The notes: generated by a model not told the origin, from the letters alone. A DNA stretch of 64,000 nt from Sphingobacteriaceae bacterium (GCA_030682795.1 JAUXNJ010000038.1:1-64000); one strand, 5' to 3'. Counted from the stretch's first letter, positions 35,461 through 44,804 are shown. Made by a program: numbers and translations.

Positions 35461-37863
35461 TTAGTTACGGAGTGGACGTCCTGTTTTTAATACTGATTGA
35501 ATGCGTTCGAGGGTCTTCTTTTCACCAAGCAGCGATAAAAAAGCTTCTCTTTCGAGGTCGAGTAAATATTGTTCGCTGACTTCTTGTGGGGCGGTTAAAT
35601 CTCCGCCGCAGATGACATAGGCCAATTTTTGAGCGATTTTTTGGTCGTGTTCGCTGATGTAATTGCCCATCACCATGCCGTTGATGCCAGCTAAAAAGAG
35701 GGCCATGCCGCCACGGCCTTGCACCAGGATGTCGTTGCGTTGCTGAGGCATGGTGTAACCAGCTTCTGCCAATTCAACGGCCAAACGCTTGGCGTCTGCG
35801 AGGTGGTTGCGCTCGTTTACCGAGATGCGGTCGCCGCGACGCAAATAGCCCATATCTAAGGCTTCATAAGCCGAAGTAGCTACCTTGGCTGTGGCAATAT
35901 TCATGAAGGCTTGTTGCAAAGGGTTATAGGCAACATCGCCTTGGCGAACGGCATCTGCCACACGTAGCGCCATTTCTTTGGTACCGCCACCGCCGGGAAT
36001 CACACCCACGCCTACTTCTACCAAACCAATGTAGGTTTCAGCGGCAGCTTGAATGGCATCGGCATGCAGCGAAAGCTCGCAACCGCCGCCCAAGGTAAGG
36101 CCTTTGGGCGCTACCACTACCGGAATGCTTGAATACCGAGCGCGCATGGTAAATTTTTGGAAGGCACGGATGGCGAAGTCGAGTTCGTCATACTCTTGTT
36201 CAACGGCCAGCATAAAGACCATACCTAAGTTGGCACCTGCTGAGAAGGTAGCCGAATCGTTGGCAACCACCACAGCGCGGTAGTTTTGCTCGGCTAAATC
36301 TACCGCCTTGTTGAAGCCGGCAATGACTTCGCTGCCGATGCTGTTCATTTTGGTATGGAATTCTACGTTTAATACGCCATCTCCAATGTCGAATACGGAG
36401 GTGCCGCTGTTTTTCCAAACTACATTCGAGCCACGTAATACGTCTAGCGCAATGATTTTTTCAGCACCGGGAATGACTTTGTAGCTAGCAGAGGCTTTGT
36501 CGTAAAATAACTTCTGACCGTTTTCTACCTTGTAAAAGGTGGTATGACCAGCTGCAAGCATGTCGGTTACCCATGCTGCAGGCGGCTGGCCGTACATGGT
36601 CATTAAGTTCACCATGTCTTTTACGCCAACGGCATCCCAAGTTGCATAAGGACCCATTTCCCAGCCAAATCCGGCCATCATGGCGTCGTCGATGCGGTAA
36701 ATTTCGTCCGCAATTTCAGGAATGCGGTGAGATACGTATTTAAAGAGATGGATGAAGTTGAGGCGGAAGAATTCACCAGCCTTATCAGGCATCTGCACCA
36801 GCATTTTGAGGCGCTTGCGGAGGTTGTCTTCGGCCTTAATAGGGTCGAGCAGGGGGAATTTTACCTTTTCCTGTGGCCCGTATTCCATGGTTTGGAGGTT
36901 GAGCGAAAGGATTTCCTTCTTGCCTGCGTCGTTTTTGGATTTTTTGTAGAAGCCTTGACCGCTTTTATCACCAAGCCAATTGTTTTCTACCAGTTTCGTA
37001 AGGAAGGCTGGCTGGGCAAAAAGGGCTTTGGATTCATCATCTGGACAATTTTCAGCTACGCCTTGCGCCACTTTAACTAAGGTATCAATGCCTACTACGT
37101 CGCAGGTACGGAAGGTGGCCGATTTCGGGCGACCAATGAGGGGACCAGAAAGTTTGTCGATGGCCTCTACGCTGAGTCCTAGTTTTTCGATACTATTAAA
37201 GAGGGCCATGATGCCGAATACACCTACGCGGTTGGCAATGAAGGCAGGGGTGTCTTTGGCATGTACCGTGGTTTTACCGAGGAATTTGCTGCCGTAGTCC
37301 ATTAAGAAATCTATGATTTCAGGATCGGTATCAGGGCCTGGAATGATCTCGAGCAATTTTAAGTAGCGGGGTGGATTGAAAAAGTGGGTGCCACAGAAAT
37401 GCTTACGGAAGTCTTCAGAGCGACCAGCATTCATCATATGAATGGGAATGCCTGAAGTATTCGAAGTAATAAGCGTTCCAGCCTTGCGAAACTGCTCTAC
37501 TTTTTCAAATACGATTTGTTTGATTTTGATGTTTTCTACCACCACTTCCATGATCCAATCTGTGTTGGCGATTCGGTGCAGATCGTCGTCGAAATTGCCG
37601 GTTTGAATGCGGCTGGCGAAGCTTTTGTGGTAAAGCGGGGCTGGATTGCTTTTGATGGCAGTTTGAAGGGCGTCGTTTACCAGGCGATTGCGTACGCTTT
37701 TATCCTCCAGGGTTTTGCCAGCAGCTTTTTCTTTGTCGTTTAGTTCGCGCGGGACCATGTCGAGCAGCAGTACTTGTACGCCAATATTGGCGAAATGACA
37801 AGCAATGCGGGAGCCCATGATGCCCGAACCTAAAATGGTGACGTGTTTAATGAGTCGTTTCAT
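35461..37863 (-). CDS. 3-hydroxyacyl-CoA dehydrogenase / enoyl-CoA hydratase fusion
   Basis: This 800-aa two-domain enzyme performs the middle two steps of beta-oxidation. The N-terminal NAD-binding domain begins VTILGSGIMGSRIA and contains GTHFFNPPRYLKLLEI with the catalytic His. The C-terminal crotonase domain (about residues 470-650) has FSAGANLGMVF and GGGCELSLHADA. The dehydrogenase comes first, the reverse of E. coli FadB but usual in Bacteroidota. The ATG at 37863 fits the family; the longer frame to 37908 lies inside marR. It overlaps the MarR gene by 17 bp. Confidence 0.93.
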   Translation of the reverse strand: MKRLIKHVTILGSGIMGSRIACHFANIGVQVLLLDMVPRELNDKEKAAGKTLEDKSVRNRLVNDALQTAIKSNPAPLYHKSFASRIQTGNFDDDLHRIANTDWIMEVVVENIKIKQIVFEKVEQFRKAGTLITSNTSGIPIHMMNAGRSEDFRKHFCGTHFFNPPRYLKLLEIIPGPDTDPEIIDFLMDYGSKFLGKTTVHAKDTPAFIANRVGVFGIMALFNSIEKLGLSVEAIDKLSGPLIGRPKSATFRTCDVVGIDTLVKVAQGVAENCPDDESKALFAQPAFLTKLVENNWLGDKSGQGFYKKSKNDAGKKEILSLNLQTMEYGPQEKVKFPLLDPIKAEDNLRKRLKMLVQMPDKAGEFFRLNFIHLFKYVSHRIPEIADEIYRIDDAMMAGFGWEMGPYATWDAVGVKDMVNLMTMYGQPPAAWVTDMLAAGHTTFYKVENGQKLFYDKASASYKVIPGAEKIIALDVLRGSNVVWKNSGTSVFDIGDGVLNVEFHTKMNSIGSEVIAGFNKAVDLAEQNYRAVVVANDSATFSAGANLGMVFMLAVEQEYDELDFAIRAFQKFTMRARYSSIPVVVAPKGLTLGGGCELSLHADAIQAAAETYIGLVEVGVGVIPGGGGTKEMALRVADAVRQGDVAYNPLQQAFMNIATAKVATSAYEALDMGYLRRGDRISVNERNHLADAKRLAVELAEAGYTMPQQRNDILVQGRGGMALFLAGINGMVMGNYISEHDQKIAQKLAYVICGGDLTAPQEVSEQYLLDLEREAFLSLLGEKKTLERIQSVLKTGRPLRN

Positions 37864-38323
37864 TCGTAACGGTTTGAGTGGATGTGTCGAAAATGTGATT
37901 GTTCGCAATGAGTTCGTTGATGGTATCGATGACCCTAAAAAAGGCGGCTAAGTCTTGTGGGCTGGTTTTGGTTTGCACCACCTTATTAAACTGAATGACC
38001 TTTTCTTTAGCTACTTCGCGGGCCTCTAAACCTGCATCGGTGAGGTAAATTTTTACAGCTCGGCGATCGTTCCTGTTGTAGCGGCGCCTTTCTATCCAGC
38101 CGCGCTCCTCTATATTATTGAGGATGCGTGTCATACTGCTGGCCTCCATCCCTAAAAGGGGGGCTAGCTGCGTTACCTGGGTGCCATCTTCGTCTATGTG
38201 TAGCAGGGTGAAGGCGGCAGAGACGTTCAAATCGTAATGTTCGGCCTCGGCATTGTACATCCTGGCGATGTTGAGCCAAGTGATTTTGGTGTCGAAGCAA
38301 ACCGTTCTTTTCTTTTGCGTCAT
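37847..38323 (-). CDS. MarR family regulator of the fad operon
   Basis: This 158-aa winged-helix protein contains the MarR core: LAPLLGMEASSMTRILNNIEE is the helix-turn-helix (20 residues plus one), followed by the wing RRRYNRNDRRAVKIYLT. It is the first gene of the beta-oxidation operon and overlaps the second. A 19-bp perfect palindrome lies 31 bp upstream of its ATG, so it probably represses its own operon and is released by acyl-CoA or fatty acids. The frame extends to a TTG at 38371, which would place the start inside the operator, so the ATG at 38323 is preferred. Confidence 0.85.
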   Translation of the reverse strand: MTQKKRTVCFDTKITWLNIARMYNAEAEHYDLNVSAAFTLLHIDEDGTQVTQLAPLLGMEASSMTRILNNIEERGWIERRRYNRNDRRAVKIYLTDAGLEAREVAKEKVIQFNKVVQTKTSPQDLAAFFRVIDTINELIANNHIFDTSTQTVTNETTH

Positions 38324-38353
38324 GATATTCAATTCGATGACCAATATACTATG

Positions 38354-38372
38354 CTTGCATATTATATGCAAG
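38354..38372. promoter_or_regulatory. Palindromic operator for MarR
   Basis: CTTGCATATTATATGCAAG consists of 8-bp arms with perfect symmetry around a 3-bp centre. It begins 31 bp upstream of the marR ATG, in the expected promoter zone. Size and symmetry fit MarR operators. The cognate regulator is inferred from position. Confidence 0.65.
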
Positions 38373-38407
38373 TCAAATAGAATAAAATTAGAAGAAAGGC
38401 TTGGCCA

Positions 38408-38445
38408 TTATCTCAAATTGCGCAAAGGTTATCTCAAATTGCGCA
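38408..38445 (+). repeat. Two 17-bp direct repeats, 21 bp apart
   Basis: TTATCTCAAATTGCGCA occurs perfectly at 38408-38424 and 38429-38445. The centre-to-centre distance of 21 bp is two helical turns, so both copies face the same side of the DNA. They lie in the gap between divergent marR and the lipoprotein gene at 38511, about 66 bp upstream of the latter. An AACAA/TTGTT inverted repeat follows at 38450-38462. This looks like a paired binding site for a regulator. Confidence 0.75.
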
Positions 38446-38510
38446 TTATAACAAATATTGTTGTTCGATTGAAAAGTGCTTTTTAAATTCGGATTATTAA
38501 ACCTAACAGC

Positions 38511-39284
38511 ATGAAAAAGATGAACTTAACGCACATGAAAGTGGCAAGGGCATTGGGATGGAATGTTGAAGCTACGTTTTTAAACTATTTAGCCAACTTG
38601 GTAAGATTTTACTTCTGGGGGCTAGATGCCTTTAGGGTATTTAGTAGATGGACCCCTAGATTGGGATTGAATTGCTGCTTCATTATTGGAAGTTTGGTGT
38701 TTATTAGTTGTCAAAAGTCAGAGAATCAAATGACGGTAATACAGGGAGAGCTCGCGGAATTAGGATCCTTTGAAACTATAAAAGTAAAAGGCCTAAGATT
38801 AGCACTTTATAAAAGCTCATCTCAATCAATTTTCCCAACACCTGATTTAAAAGTGGCTGAGTTTACAACTGATGAAAATGGACAGTTTTATTTCGTAACT
38901 AGGCTAGATGCCTATTTTGGAATGTACTATATTAAGCTTTTAGATGCGCCAACTGGCTTTTATGCCTTAGATAATTCCAGACGATTGACATCTAGTGTAT
39001 TCAATTTATTTCAATTGAATATGAATCGTGAAGCCTGGCTGAAGCTTATCCTGAATAATCAAGGCGGAGGGGAGTTCGATTACTTTGTTTTTTCAATAAA
39101 CGGAATACCTTATACTCACACTGGAGGAGGAAGACCGTCAGTAATTCAAAAAGTCCCTTCTTTAGATACTTGTAAAATCCCTTTTCTGGATTATCGTACA
39201 AATCCAGAAACTATTAGCTTTTTTAAGATAATCGTAGTTCCGAACGATACTACGGAATTCGAAATAGACTTACGACGGCCATAG
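38511..39284 (+). CDS. Lipoprotein of unknown function with long N-terminus
   Basis: This 257-aa frame contains a lipobox (LVFISCQK, Cys at residue 67) preceded by a hydrophobic stretch, but about 50 further residues precede that. Such a long n-region is unusual, so translation may begin downstream at a non-ATG codon. The mature part looks like a CarboxypepD_reg or prealbumin-like fold: LAEFT-like strands, DENGQFYFVT and a TEFEIDL end. Base composition is visibly more AT-rich than the fad operon. It precedes the giant secreted gene by 76 bp on the same strand. Confidence 0.6.
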   Translation: MKKMNLTHMKVARALGWNVEATFLNYLANLVRFYFWGLDAFRVFSRWTPRLGLNCCFIIGSLVFISCQKSENQMTVIQGELAELGSFETIKVKGLRLALYKSSSQSIFPTPDLKVAEFTTDENGQFYFVTRLDAYFGMYYIKLLDAPTGFYALDNSRRLTSSVFNLFQLNMNREAWLKLILNNQGGGEFDYFVFSINGIPYTHTGGGRPSVIQKVPSLDTCKIPFLDYRTNPETISFFKIIVVPNDTTEFEIDLRRP

Positions 39285-39296
39285 TCAAAAATGAAA

Positions 39297-39318
39297 CAGC
39301 CCCATGGGGGTGGGGCTG
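39297..39318 (+). terminator. GC-rich hairpin between lipoprotein and giant gene
   Basis: CAGCCCCA (39297-39304) pairs perfectly with TGGGGCTG (39311-39318). No T-run follows, so it is not a classic terminator. It may attenuate or stabilise mRNA between the two genes. Confidence 0.35.
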
Positions 39319-39360
39319 CGCACAACAATGGATCCATGTTTCACTCCAAATCCATACATC

Positions 39361-42300
39361 ATGTTTTACAAATTTACACAATTGGCAGTTATATGCAGCA
39401 TGGTGCTGTGTATGTGCCTCGGGTCAAGCGCTCAGACACCGCTTGCGCAACAACACATTGATCGTTACAGCTTGTTGCAACCATTTGTGCCAGAAGGCAT
39501 TTTGATTGATCGCAGTCCACTGAGCTTGCTTCGAAATCGGGATGGATTAGATCCTGATAAATTTAGCTTAAACCAGTTGGATACAGCTGATTTTTCACTC
39601 TTTCGCGATTATTATCGCTTATTTTATCATGCCAGTTATCAAGCAAATCGATTTCCGCTCATTCCTGATACTTTATCAGATATGGCCGAGCGCCAGGCTT
39701 ATGGGGCTACTTATGGCCTGCCTGCTTTACAGCGAGAGAAGGAATTTGATTTAATCATTGCAGCAATGCGTTTTCAATACCGTGAAATTGCCGAAAACGC
39801 TTTAGATTGTTTTTATGTGTATTACGATCAGCCGATTGATAAGTACAGATTAGGCATAGGAAACATCGCCATCTATGACACTGTATGGTTAGATAATACC
39901 GGTGCGTCATACACGATTGTAAATTCATCACATTCATTAAACACCCAACAGGCACTAGCCCATTGGTCGGTTATTCGCGATTTTTTTATGTTTACTGCGG
40001 ATCAATCAACCGCCTATGTATATCCAGGTCAACCTATGCGAGTAAAATTTCCGAGCGAATTGTTTTTTGGAAGTTTGGTGGGTGTCACTTTGCAAATTGA
40101 TTTTGAAGATGGTATAGGGTTCCGCACTATAACTCCAGGAAGTACTTATTTGGTTAATTATCTTCAAGGAGGCACTAAATATATTAAAGCCCGATTATTA
40201 AACGCCGATGGTGGGATTATGACCAACCAAAGCGCAGTTGCTACTGTAAAGGTTGGTATTATGCGTATTGGTCCACCAAGTTCGATTTTGTTCAGTAATA
40301 CTTCTGGCTGTCAAATTTTAGCTTCAACCCCCGATGGTTTTGGCGCTGCCTTTATTAAGTTGAGTCCGATGAATAACAATCAACTTAGAAAGCCTTACGT
40401 GTTGGTAGAGGGCATTGAAACCGAGTCGTATGTTAAAGGAAACAACATACTTGTTCCCGGCAATAATTTGGGATTTGGTGATTTATCATGGCAACAAATC
40501 AGCTCAGGAATATTTGGACCTGGAATGGAGCATTTAGAACCTTTAACAGATTTTGTTGATTCCTTAGGTAAGTTAGGTTATGATTTTGTATTTGTTGATT
40601 TCTTAACCAATAGGGCAACTATTGAATCCAATGCTAAAGCCTTAGCCAGCCTTATTTCTCAGTTAAATGCTCAACTTGAACTAAATGGATCTACTGAGCA
40701 ATTGGAAATAATTGGTGCAAGTATGGGGGGATTAATTGCGCGGGTAGCCTTGCGGGAGTTAGAATTAAATGGATGCTGTCACAACGTTAAGCTATTCACT
40801 ACTTTCTCCACTCCACATCTTGGCGCAAATATTCCGCTAGCCTTTCAGCAAAGTATGAAAGACATGATTTCAAGGTATAATTTCCTTGGAAATATGGACG
40901 AACTGCAGAATCAATACCATTCAATTTTGAATTCACCGGCAGCTCGGCAGCTTTTGGTTTATCACGCTGAAGTTGGTGCGGAGACCGAAAGGGCGGCCTT
41001 TCATCAGTATTTGCAAAGAATTGGGCATCCTATGGAGGCACGGAAGTTGGCAATAACTAACGGTAGTATTGTAGGTGATATTCAGCGTTCAGATGTTCCA
41101 CTTTCATCACCATTCTTAACTCCCGGTTCTCAATTGTTATTATTTACAGCAGAGATTTGGGTGCCAACTTCTTTCCCATTACCTCTAAATCAAAGGTCGT
41201 ATAGACAAGCAGGTTCGAATGGAATGTTTTTGGTAAGATCAGAAGGATTTATTTTACCTCACTCACCAGGCACAGCTTCAAATCAATTGTATTACAAAGG
41301 AGGGAAGTCTATTCACTCTAATTTGAATGACGTCTTCCAGGCCCATTTGAAATATTCAATATCTGCATATAAGTTTTTTATAAAAGCTAAGGCAATTACT
41401 ATTGCGGCAATGACAAATCCAGCAGCTGCTGCTGTTATTATTGCTTCAGGAGCTGTGAAATTAGCAATCTTCTCTGCGGGTGTTAATCAGTCGTTGTTGA
41501 ATGGATTTAATTCTAACATTTCTGACAATCAAGCTGGGTCTGTATTGCTACATGCCAATTTTCCTAGTCTTGGAGTGGATTATGCCCCTGGTGACTTTGC
41601 AGGTTCTGTGAATGACTTGAAAAATGGCTTTATTACGAAACGGCAATTTTCATTAGTTCATACTTTTGTCCCTAGTGTAAGCTCTGTAGATTTTAATTTA
41701 GATTTATTCAGTTCGTTGATTTCTGTAAGTCAAAATCCATCCAATGTTTATTCAAGTTTTGAGGGTGTGATTAGTGGGAAATCAGGCCCTGATTTATCAA
41801 ATATAAATACTCGGCATGTTTCGGTATTACCAAGCTTATTAGAGCCAGTTTATTTAAACCAATTAACAACGAGAAGTTCACACATTAGTTCTTTAGGTGT
41901 TTTAACTTCAGATTTGACAGTAGGTAAGCCTATCGCACCTCGTATCGAAACAAATATCCTCAATTCCGACGTCGAAATCTATAACTGGACAATTGCGAAT
42001 AATGCTAAGTTGAACGTAAACGCTTTTGCGAATCTCAATTATGGGCATTCAGCGCCAGGGGTACCATTAAATATGACCCCTCGCCCTAATTCACATTTTA
42101 TCACCAAAACAACCACCTATGATTGTGACTCCGTACATGTAACGGTGCAAGGCGGAGGCACTTTTGAATTGGGTGAAATTACACCAGGTAACCGGATGAC
42201 TGCAGCGGTTCATTTCAGAAAGGCATCTACCTTAACGCTTTTGCCTGGAGCCATGCTCAAAGTCAATAATTTCAGCACGCTGATCATGGAAGCAGGGTCA

Positions 42301-44388
42301 ACGCTTATTGTTCATCCAGGAGCATCGATCCAATTGTTAGGCGATTCAGCCATTTTGGAAATCCAAGGCGATGTGGTCCTCTTAGATCAGGCAATGTTCA
42401 GTTTCTCAGGTGGAGGTTTTCTGCGTGTAAATCAAGGCACACTTAATGCGCCTACGGGAGGGTGGTCTATGGGACAAAATAGTCGCATTCAGTTATTAGG
42501 TGCGAGTAGAGCTGATCTGCTTGCTGAAGTAATTGGGGAATGGCTCATCGGTCAACCCAACGGCTTGGTTAAAATAACAAATGGACAAGTTTTCCTTCGT
42601 CAAAATGCCCGTATGAACTTCCATTCAAGCGTTGAGCTTTATCAAGTACTGCTCACCGGAAATACAAATGCACGGCATGGCGGTTTGGTGCTTCATGGCC
42701 AGCCATCAGTTGCCATAAACAAAGTGGAAGTTAGAAATGCTGCCAAAGGCATCACTGCCTATTTGTTGAGCCAGCAAAATGGGTTAACCTTAAATGAGGT
42801 GGTACTGAACCACAACCTTATCGGTCTCGAAACGCATGGCAGGGCGGTAAATTTGTTTAATGCAAGGGGCAGTTTTAATGGTACTTTTTGGAAGGCCTTA
42901 GATGTTGAAGGTTTTAGCAGGGTGAGAGACTGCAGAATTACGCAAAATTTTAGGGGCATTGACGTAATGGGACAGCATGGTGCCAGACTTGACATCATGA
43001 ATTCAACACTTGATAGTAACAATATAGCTGTATTCAGTTTCGGCAATATGCAATTGAGGGCTTTTTGCTCGTCCTTCAGTTCGAATTTTAGAGGATTTTA
43101 TTGTGGTAATACCCAGGTCCTCATTGGAGGTCAGGCCCAAAATCGATTCCGCAATAACGATGTTGCTATTTATTTGGAGGAAGTTGACAACTTATATATT
43201 CACAAGGGAGAGAATGACTTTACCGGCAGTAATTGGTACATCACAGGCATGTTCTCCGGTATAGCCAATAACTATCTGCATATGATTCCGAATGTAAATG
43301 GCTATTTTTTAAACATACAGGATAACAAAATGCCTTTGGTAGCTCAGCAATTACCGATTGATTTGTTAGATTATGATGGTTTCCCAGTCTTGCCGCATAA
43401 TTGGACATTTGTTTCCACTGTTCCAACGGCATGCGTGCGTACCAATGGTGCTTCCTTTGAAACGCATGTGATTAGTAATTTGGCGTCTCCACTCCATGTG
43501 TATGTGAACGGCCAACTCCAAACACTTGGAAGCGCACTTTTAGACGCTTTGGCTTTAGTAAGTACAGATGAAATAGTTGTAAATCCCAATGACTTAGTGG
43601 CTTTGGGAAAATTCAATGAGATTTTTACTTCTTTGAGGGGGCAGAACATTGAAGTTTATACGGATGCCGAACTACTCGTGCTGGACATTGCCTTATCTCG
43701 AATGATAGAGGCCTTGAGTAATGCCTATCGATTTAACTTAATTCAAGCCGCACGTGCAAACAAATTTTATCCATTATCTAACGAAATAAATGGAGTGGTT
43801 ACTGAATTAGCGTATCGCATTCAAAATGCTTCGCAATTGTTTTTACAAGATGAGCGTGCGCTAAAAATGAAGTTAGCCCATGTATATCGTACTGGTGAAT
43901 ATTACGACAAAGCCATGACTGCATTAAGCGACATCATAAGCACGACCGACCTGGGTTCAGATTTAAGAACACAGGCCGAGTATTGGCTGTGTGTATGTGC
44001 AGCGGAATCGGAGTTAATCAGTGGAGAAATCAGTGCTCTTGATTTTGAGGCAAGAAGAGCACCTTGTTTGATGTTGATTCCGGAAATGCGCCGTCCAGCA
44101 AAGTCCTGGAACCCATTTACCATTCAGCAGCAATTGCAAGAAGTACCAGTTGTAGTGCTTTATCCGAATCCGTCAGTAGGAGCAGTACGCCTTAAGCAAA
44201 CGGCCGACAATGGAGCAGCGCGTGTTACAGTGGTAAGCATGGATGGCAAAGTGCTGCATAATTTGAGCTGGCCAAGCGCATATGAAGAATTGGTATTGGA
44301 GCGAGAGACACTGCCCGCTGGCGTTTATGTTGTGAAAATTGAATTTGAAAACTCAAAAGTAAGCAGGGTTCGTTGGACCATACTGTAA
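39361..44388 (+). CDS. Giant secreted alpha/beta hydrolase with beta-helix and T9SS domain
   Basis: This 1675-aa protein has a signal peptide ending near GSSAQ. Residues about 340-520 form an alpha/beta hydrolase of PGAP1/lipase type with the nucleophile elbow GASMGGLIAR (Ser about residue 454) and FSTPHLGA. A middle region of about 500 residues is unassigned. Residues about 890-1330 show the short repeating strands of a right-handed parallel beta-helix. The end is a T9SS type A sorting domain (VLYPNPSVGAVRL and LPAGVYVVKI). It is probably a cell-surface esterase or lipase with an adhesive or glycan-binding stalk. The frame begins at 39304, but the ATG at 39361 gives a proper signal peptide. 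Confidence 0.75.
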   Translation: MFYKFTQLAVICSMVLCMCLGSSAQTPLAQQHIDRYSLLQPFVPEGILIDRSPLSLLRNRDGLDPDKFSLNQLDTADFSLFRDYYRLFYHASYQANRFPLIPDTLSDMAERQAYGATYGLPALQREKEFDLIIAAMRFQYREIAENALDCFYVYYDQPIDKYRLGIGNIAIYDTVWLDNTGASYTIVNSSHSLNTQQALAHWSVIRDFFMFTADQSTAYVYPGQPMRVKFPSELFFGSLVGVTLQIDFEDGIGFRTITPGSTYLVNYLQGGTKYIKARLLNADGGIMTNQSAVATVKVGIMRIGPPSSILFSNTSGCQILASTPDGFGAAFIKLSPMNNNQLRKPYVLVEGIETESYVKGNNILVPGNNLGFGDLSWQQISSGIFGPGMEHLEPLTDFVDSLGKLGYDFVFVDFLTNRATIESNAKALASLISQLNAQLELNGSTEQLEIIGASMGGLIARVALRELELNGCCHNVKLFTTFSTPHLGANIPLAFQQSMKDMISRYNFLGNMDELQNQYHSILNSPAARQLLVYHAEVGAETERAAFHQYLQRIGHPMEARKLAITNGSIVGDIQRSDVPLSSPFLTPGSQLLLFTAEIWVPTSFPLPLNQRSYRQAGSNGMFLVRSEGFILPHSPGTASNQLYYKGGKSIHSNLNDVFQAHLKYSISAYKFFIKAKAITIAAMTNPAAAAVIIASGAVKLAIFSAGVNQSLLNGFNSNISDNQAGSVLLHANFPSLGVDYAPGDFAGSVNDLKNGFITKRQFSLVHTFVPSVSSVDFNLDLFSSLISVSQNPSNVYSSFEGVISGKSGPDLSNINTRHVSVLPSLLEPVYLNQLTTRSSHISSLGVLTSDLTVGKPIAPRIETNILNSDVEIYNWTIANNAKLNVNAFANLNYGHSAPGVPLNMTPRPNSHFITKTTTYDCDSVHVTVQGGGTFELGEITPGNRMTAAVHFRKASTLTLLPGAMLKVNNFSTLIMEAGSTLIVHPGASIQLLGDSAILEIQGDVVLLDQAMFSFSGGGFLRVNQGTLNAPTGGWSMGQNSRIQLLGASRADLLAEVIGEWLIGQPNGLVKITNGQVFLRQNARMNFHSSVELYQVLLTGNTNARHGGLVLHGQPSVAINKVEVRNAAKGITAYLLSQQNGLTLNEVVLNHNLIGLETHGRAVNLFNARGSFNGTFWKALDVEGFSRVRDCRITQNFRGIDVMGQHGARLDIMNSTLDSNNIAVFSFGNMQLRAFCSSFSSNFRGFYCGNTQVLIGGQAQNRFRNNDVAIYLEEVDNLYIHKGENDFTGSNWYITGMFSGIANNYLHMIPNVNGYFLNIQDNKMPLVAQQLPIDLLDYDGFPVLPHNWTFVSTVPTACVRTNGASFETHVISNLASPLHVYVNGQLQTLGSALLDALALVSTDEIVVNPNDLVALGKFNEIFTSLRGQNIEVYTDAELLVLDIALSRMIEALSNAYRFNLIQAARANKFYPLSNEINGVVTELAYRIQNASQLFLQDERALKMKLAHVYRTGEYYDKAMTALSDIISTTDLGSDLRTQAEYWLCVCAAESELISGEISALDFEARRAPCLMLIPEMRRPAKSWNPFTIQQQLQEVPVVVLYPNPSVGAVRLKQTADNGAARVTVVSMDGKVLHNLSWPSAYEELVLERETLPAGVYVVKIEFENSKVSRVRWTIL

Positions 44389-44395
44389 AAAAGAA

Positions 44396-44430
44396 GGGCC
44401 GTCTAACAAAAATAGACGGCCCTTTTCTTT
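44396..44430. terminator. Bidirectional terminator
   Basis: GGGCCGTCTA (44396-44405) pairs with TAGACGGCCC (44413-44422), followed by TTTTCTTT; the opposite strand also has a T-rich tail. It ends the giant gene and the convergent small gene. Confidence 0.9.
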
Positions 44431-44443
44431 GAATATGTGCTGT

Positions 44444-44710
44444 TCAGAGTCTAAAAACTTCCTTTATAACATCTTGATGAGAGTTGCCGAAATTGGCTAA
44501 ACACCATGTAAGCAGGAGGGTTCTTTCGCCGGGACTGATCCATTTCAAACCCTTTTGAAGTTCTTTTCGAAACAGCTCCTTGTCGAAGCTCACCTTGGTT
44601 AATACCTGTTGAACAAAACCTAACATCTGTTTCATATGCAAATTTTTTGGTTCTCGTACGAAGCTAATCAAACGCGCTGAAACCGCCAACTGATATTTGA
44701 AGATGTTCAA
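44444..44710 (-). CDS. Small conserved protein of unknown function
   Basis: This 88-aa protein has no signal peptide. It is helical and basic with KQMLGFVQQVLTKVSFDKEL and GLKWISPGERTLLLTWCLA. From memory, similar small proteins occur in other Bacteroidota, but I cannot name a family. The start is a TTG at 44710; the next ATG (44635) would remove the part that seems conserved. A perfect DnaA-box sequence sits 4 bp upstream of that TTG. It has its own terminator shared with the convergent giant gene. Confidence 0.5.
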   Translation of the reverse strand: MNIFKYQLAVSARLISFVREPKNLHMKQMLGFVQQVLTKVSFDKELFRKELQKGLKWISPGERTLLLTWCLANFGNSHQDVIKEVFRL

Positions 44711-44713
44711 AAC

Positions 44714-44722
44714 TTATCCACA
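44714..44722 (+). promoter_or_regulatory. Single perfect DnaA box
   Basis: TTATCCACA is identical to the E. coli high-affinity DnaA box. Only one copy is seen in the gap between the divergent small gene (44710) and the T9SS gene (44805). It overlaps the probable promoter of the small gene. A single 9-mer can occur by chance. Confidence 0.35.
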
Positions 44723-44780
44723 TCCCGCTTCTTAACGCAAGCTTAACGAAAGAGATAGGGTTAAAATCCTGATTTCGTAT

Positions 44781-44788
44781 TACTTTTG
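44781..44788 (+). promoter_or_regulatory. Promoter -7 element of T9SS cargo gene
   Basis: TACTTTTG matches TAnnTTTG exactly, 16 nt before the ATG at 44805. Confidence 0.65.
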
Positions 44789-44804
44789 CGCCATAATCAA
44801 TAAA

